A stretch of DNA of 64,000 bases, taken from Pseudomonas sp. Leaf48 (GTDB taxonomy: Bacteria > Pseudomonadota > Gammaproteobacteria > Pseudomonadales > Pseudomonadaceae). Below the pieces are notes generated by a model, which saw nothing but the letters and a program-made list of their open reading frames with translations, made no database searches and was not told where the DNA came from. The DNA lies in NCBI RefSeq assembly GCF_001421885.1, contig NZ_LMLH01000029.1:62001-126000 (forward strand). Reading direction: 5' to 3'. Below are positions 62,211-64,000 of this stretch, one piece after another. Position numbers and translations under genes: made by a program. The number at the start of each line of letters is the position of its first letter. Within the stretch, counting starts at the first letter, position 1.

Positions 62211-62311
62211 TGTGGGGGTGACCCTGCTCGCGATGGAGGTTAACGATAATGCGTTCATTCTGGATGAGCGCGGTGCCCCTGAGTCCATCGCGAGCCTGCT
62301 CGCTCCTACAG
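62211..62311. repeat. REP pair of the 100-bp TAACGATAA type
   Basis: A diverged version of the unit at 15841-16140: CCTGCTCGCGATGGAGGTTAACGATAATGCG, then the inverted CGCGAGCCTGCTCGCTCC. Another single REP (TGTGGGAGCGAGCCTGCTCG) lies at 62355-62378. The gap 62081-62394 holds no gene. Confidence 0.85.
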
Positions 62312-62394
62312 TTGATCTGATTTGCCACGGATGTTGTGAGCGACACATGAACCTTGTGGGAGCGAGCCTGCTCGCGATGCAGGTAGCGCGGTCC

Positions 62395-63915
62395 TCACAC
62401 CTGATTCGGTACATTGAGGTTCATCGACCGCTGCGCCAATGAAGTGGCCGTTTGCTCATCGATCGGTAACGAAAACCGCAACGTCGCCCCCCGTCCCGGC
62501 ACATCGATCAACTGAATCTCGCGCCCGTGCAGTTGCAGGATTCGGTGCACGATCCGCAGCCCCAGCCCGCCATCGCGCCGCGCACCACCAATGTTGAATG
62601 GCCGCAGGAACAGACCTTCGCGCAGTTCGGGGGCGATGCCGGGGCCGGTGTCGCTGACGGTCACTTCGACGAAAGATCCCTGCGCACGCAAGCTCAGTTC
62701 AACTTCTCCGCCCGTAGGGGTATGGCGCAGGGCGTTGTCGAACAGGTTGGTCAGCACTCGTTCGATCAGCCCCAGGTCGGCACAGGCCGCCGACACATTG
62801 GCTGCGAAGCAGGCTTTGAGTTCCACCTGGCGGGCTTCGGCGGTGAGCTCGAATTTCTGAAAAATATCCTGCGTCAGATCCGTCAGGGAAAAGCGTTCCA
62901 GCACCGGTTGCACGAAACCGTGCTCCAGGCGCACCAGCTCCAGCAGCGACTGCGCCAGCCCCCCGACCTTGCGGCTTTGATCCAGGGCAATGCCCAGATA
63001 GCGACGGCGGTCGGCAGGGGACAGCGTGGCGTCCTTGAGCGAAAGGGTTTCCAGATAACCGTGCAGGGAGGCCAGCGGTGTGCGCAGGTCGTGGGAGATG
63101 TTTGCCACCAGTTCGCGACGCTCCTGGTCCTGGCGGGTCAGGGTGCGCCATTGCTCGCCGAGGCGTGCCTGCATCTGCCGGAAAGTGGCATCGAGTATGG
63201 AAATTTCATCGTGCCCGGCAGTTATTTCCGCAGGGATGGGCAGGGTCGCAGAGGCCGGGACGCCATCGATGTCGAACCGGCTGACGGTTTCGGTCAGGCG
63301 GCGCAATGGCCGGGTGATCAGGGCAAACGCGGCAAGACCGGCAATCAGGCACAGCAGCGCGACCAGTGCGATGGACAGCAATGCGGTATTGAGTGCCGCG
63401 CTGGTCGCACCACGCGCGGCCAGGCGATCGTGATCTTCGCCGAGCAACACCACATACAGATAACCGACCTGCTTGCCATCGACCTTCAACGGCGCGGCGC
63501 TGAACACCTTGTGCGCATCGACGCTGCGCGGATCGTCGCCGGGAATCGGCAGGGCTTCGCCCCTGAGCAGGCGCTGGATCGGTGCCAGGTCGACCTGCTC
63601 GCGCTGTATCCGGCCTTCAGGCGCGGCGCTGCCGACAATCTTGCCCTGGTTGTCGAGCAGGTACACCTCGACACTCGGGTTGACCAGCATCAGTTGACTG
63701 AACAGATCGCGCACGGCATCGGGCATCAGGCCCTGGGTGTTCATCAGAACGGTGTCGTTGGCGATGTGTTGCGCCAGGTCCCGGGACACCCCTTGCACCA
63801 CTTCCTGTTCATGCATCTGGTTGGAGCGCACCTGCATCCACGCCGAGGTACCGCAACACACCAGCAGCAGCGCGGCGAACACCAGGGACAGGCGTTGCGT
63901 CAGGGTCAGCCTCAT
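62395..63915 (-). CDS. Two-component sensor histidine kinase
   Basis: 506 residues. An N-terminal membrane helix (residues about 8-26), periplasmic sensor region (about 27-170), second helix (about 178-205), HAMP, HisKA with phospho-His in NISHDLRTPLASLHGYLETL, and an HATPase domain (NLFDNALRHTP, DTGPGIAPEL, GGLGLRIVHRI). Signal unknown. Overlaps the response regulator gene by 4 bases (ATGA). Confidence 0.93.
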   Translation of the reverse strand: MRLTLTQRLSLVFAALLLVCCGTSAWMQVRSNQMHEQEVVQGVSRDLAQHIANDTVLMNTQGLMPDAVRDLFSQLMLVNPSVEVYLLDNQGKIVGSAAPEGRIQREQVDLAPIQRLLRGEALPIPGDDPRSVDAHKVFSAAPLKVDGKQVGYLYVVLLGEDHDRLAARGATSAALNTALLSIALVALLCLIAGLAAFALITRPLRRLTETVSRFDIDGVPASATLPIPAEITAGHDEISILDATFRQMQARLGEQWRTLTRQDQERRELVANISHDLRTPLASLHGYLETLSLKDATLSPADRRRYLGIALDQSRKVGGLAQSLLELVRLEHGFVQPVLERFSLTDLTQDIFQKFELTAEARQVELKACFAANVSAACADLGLIERVLTNLFDNALRHTPTGGEVELSLRAQGSFVEVTVSDTGPGIAPELREGLFLRPFNIGGARRDGGLGLRIVHRILQLHGREIQLIDVPGRGATLRFSLPIDEQTATSLAQRSMNLNVPNQV

Positions 63916-64000
63916 GGCCGTGGCTCCTCACCGGTGGCGAATTTGTAGCCGCGGCCCCAGACCGTGAGAATGCGCACCGGTTGTGCCGGGTCGGTCTCGA
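63912..64000 (-). CDS. OmpR-family response regulator, C-terminal end only
   Basis: The last 28 residues of a winged-helix DNA-binding domain (RILTVWGRGYKFATGEEPRP) ending in TGA at 63912-63914. The rest lies beyond the window. Partner of the kinase. Confidence 0.85.
   Translation of the reverse strand, partial: ETDPAQPVRILTVWGRGYKFATGEEPRP

Overview
The window is a high-GC stretch of a fluorescent pseudomonad (Pseudomonas fluorescens group) chromosome. The evidence is the fused cysNC, a short LOV protein closely resembling those of P. putida, the folE-folX-folM pterin operon, the hmgR/hmgA-fahA-maiA cluster, the norR-hmp pair and the dsbB-cyoABCDE order. Dozens of Pseudomonas-type REP elements (core TGTGGGAGCGGGCTTGCTCGCG) lie between genes. 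No rRNA, tRNA, CRISPR, IS or prophage was recognised. Almost everything is core genome. The accessory features are a toxin-antitoxin module, a gene remnant, a low-GC amidase island and repeat clusters.

Layout. 1-16 kb: cut-off algW, Nif3 protein, cysD-cysNC, lysophospholipid-type acyltransferase and pta, slyD, a glutathione peroxidase, an Old Yellow Enzyme, a glycosyltransferase, cysZ, trxB and a GABA-type aminotransferase, followed by a perfect 100-bp tandem REP array. 16-22 kb: HopJ-family gene, DUF1244, the monapterin operon folX-folE-folM, an ABM-domain protein, a MerR regulator of the LitR/CarH type without its B12 ligands, an unknown protein encoded next to a short LOV blue-light receptor, and a flavodoxin. 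This is the most interesting block, a likely light-response locus. 22-33 kb: class II aldolase, dehalogenase-fold hydrolase, SDR dehydrogenase, an unusual amidase, and a DUF1302/DUF1329 outer-membrane/periplasmic pair followed by a MalT-type LuxR regulator.

33-43 kb: homogentisate catabolism (hmgR divergent from hmgA-fahA-maiA), a SirB1 protein, a leucine-dehydrogenase homologue lacking its catalytic lysine, SOS gene yebG with a perfect LexA box, psiE, sdaA and a divergent LysR regulator. 43-53 kb: a ribosome-associated HPF-like protein, AraC/EamA pair, DUF2165, 2-ketoacid reductase, GNAT, cheV, and norR divergent from hmp with three NorR-type sites and a sigma-54 promoter. 53-64 kb: dsbB, cyoABCDE, a HigB/HigA-type toxin-antitoxin module between two identical copies of the cyoE terminator, a truncated membrane-protein remnant, a Rid protein, an unknown protein, and a sensor kinase/response regulator pair cut by the window end.

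Functional links: FolE, FolX and FolM make tetrahydromonapterin, the cofactor of phenylalanine hydroxylase, whose product tyrosine is degraded through the homogentisate genes at 33-37 kb. cysZ and cysD-cysNC serve sulfate assimilation. hmp/norR and cyo belong to NO defence and aerobic respiration. All family assignments are by reading motifs; no database search was run.
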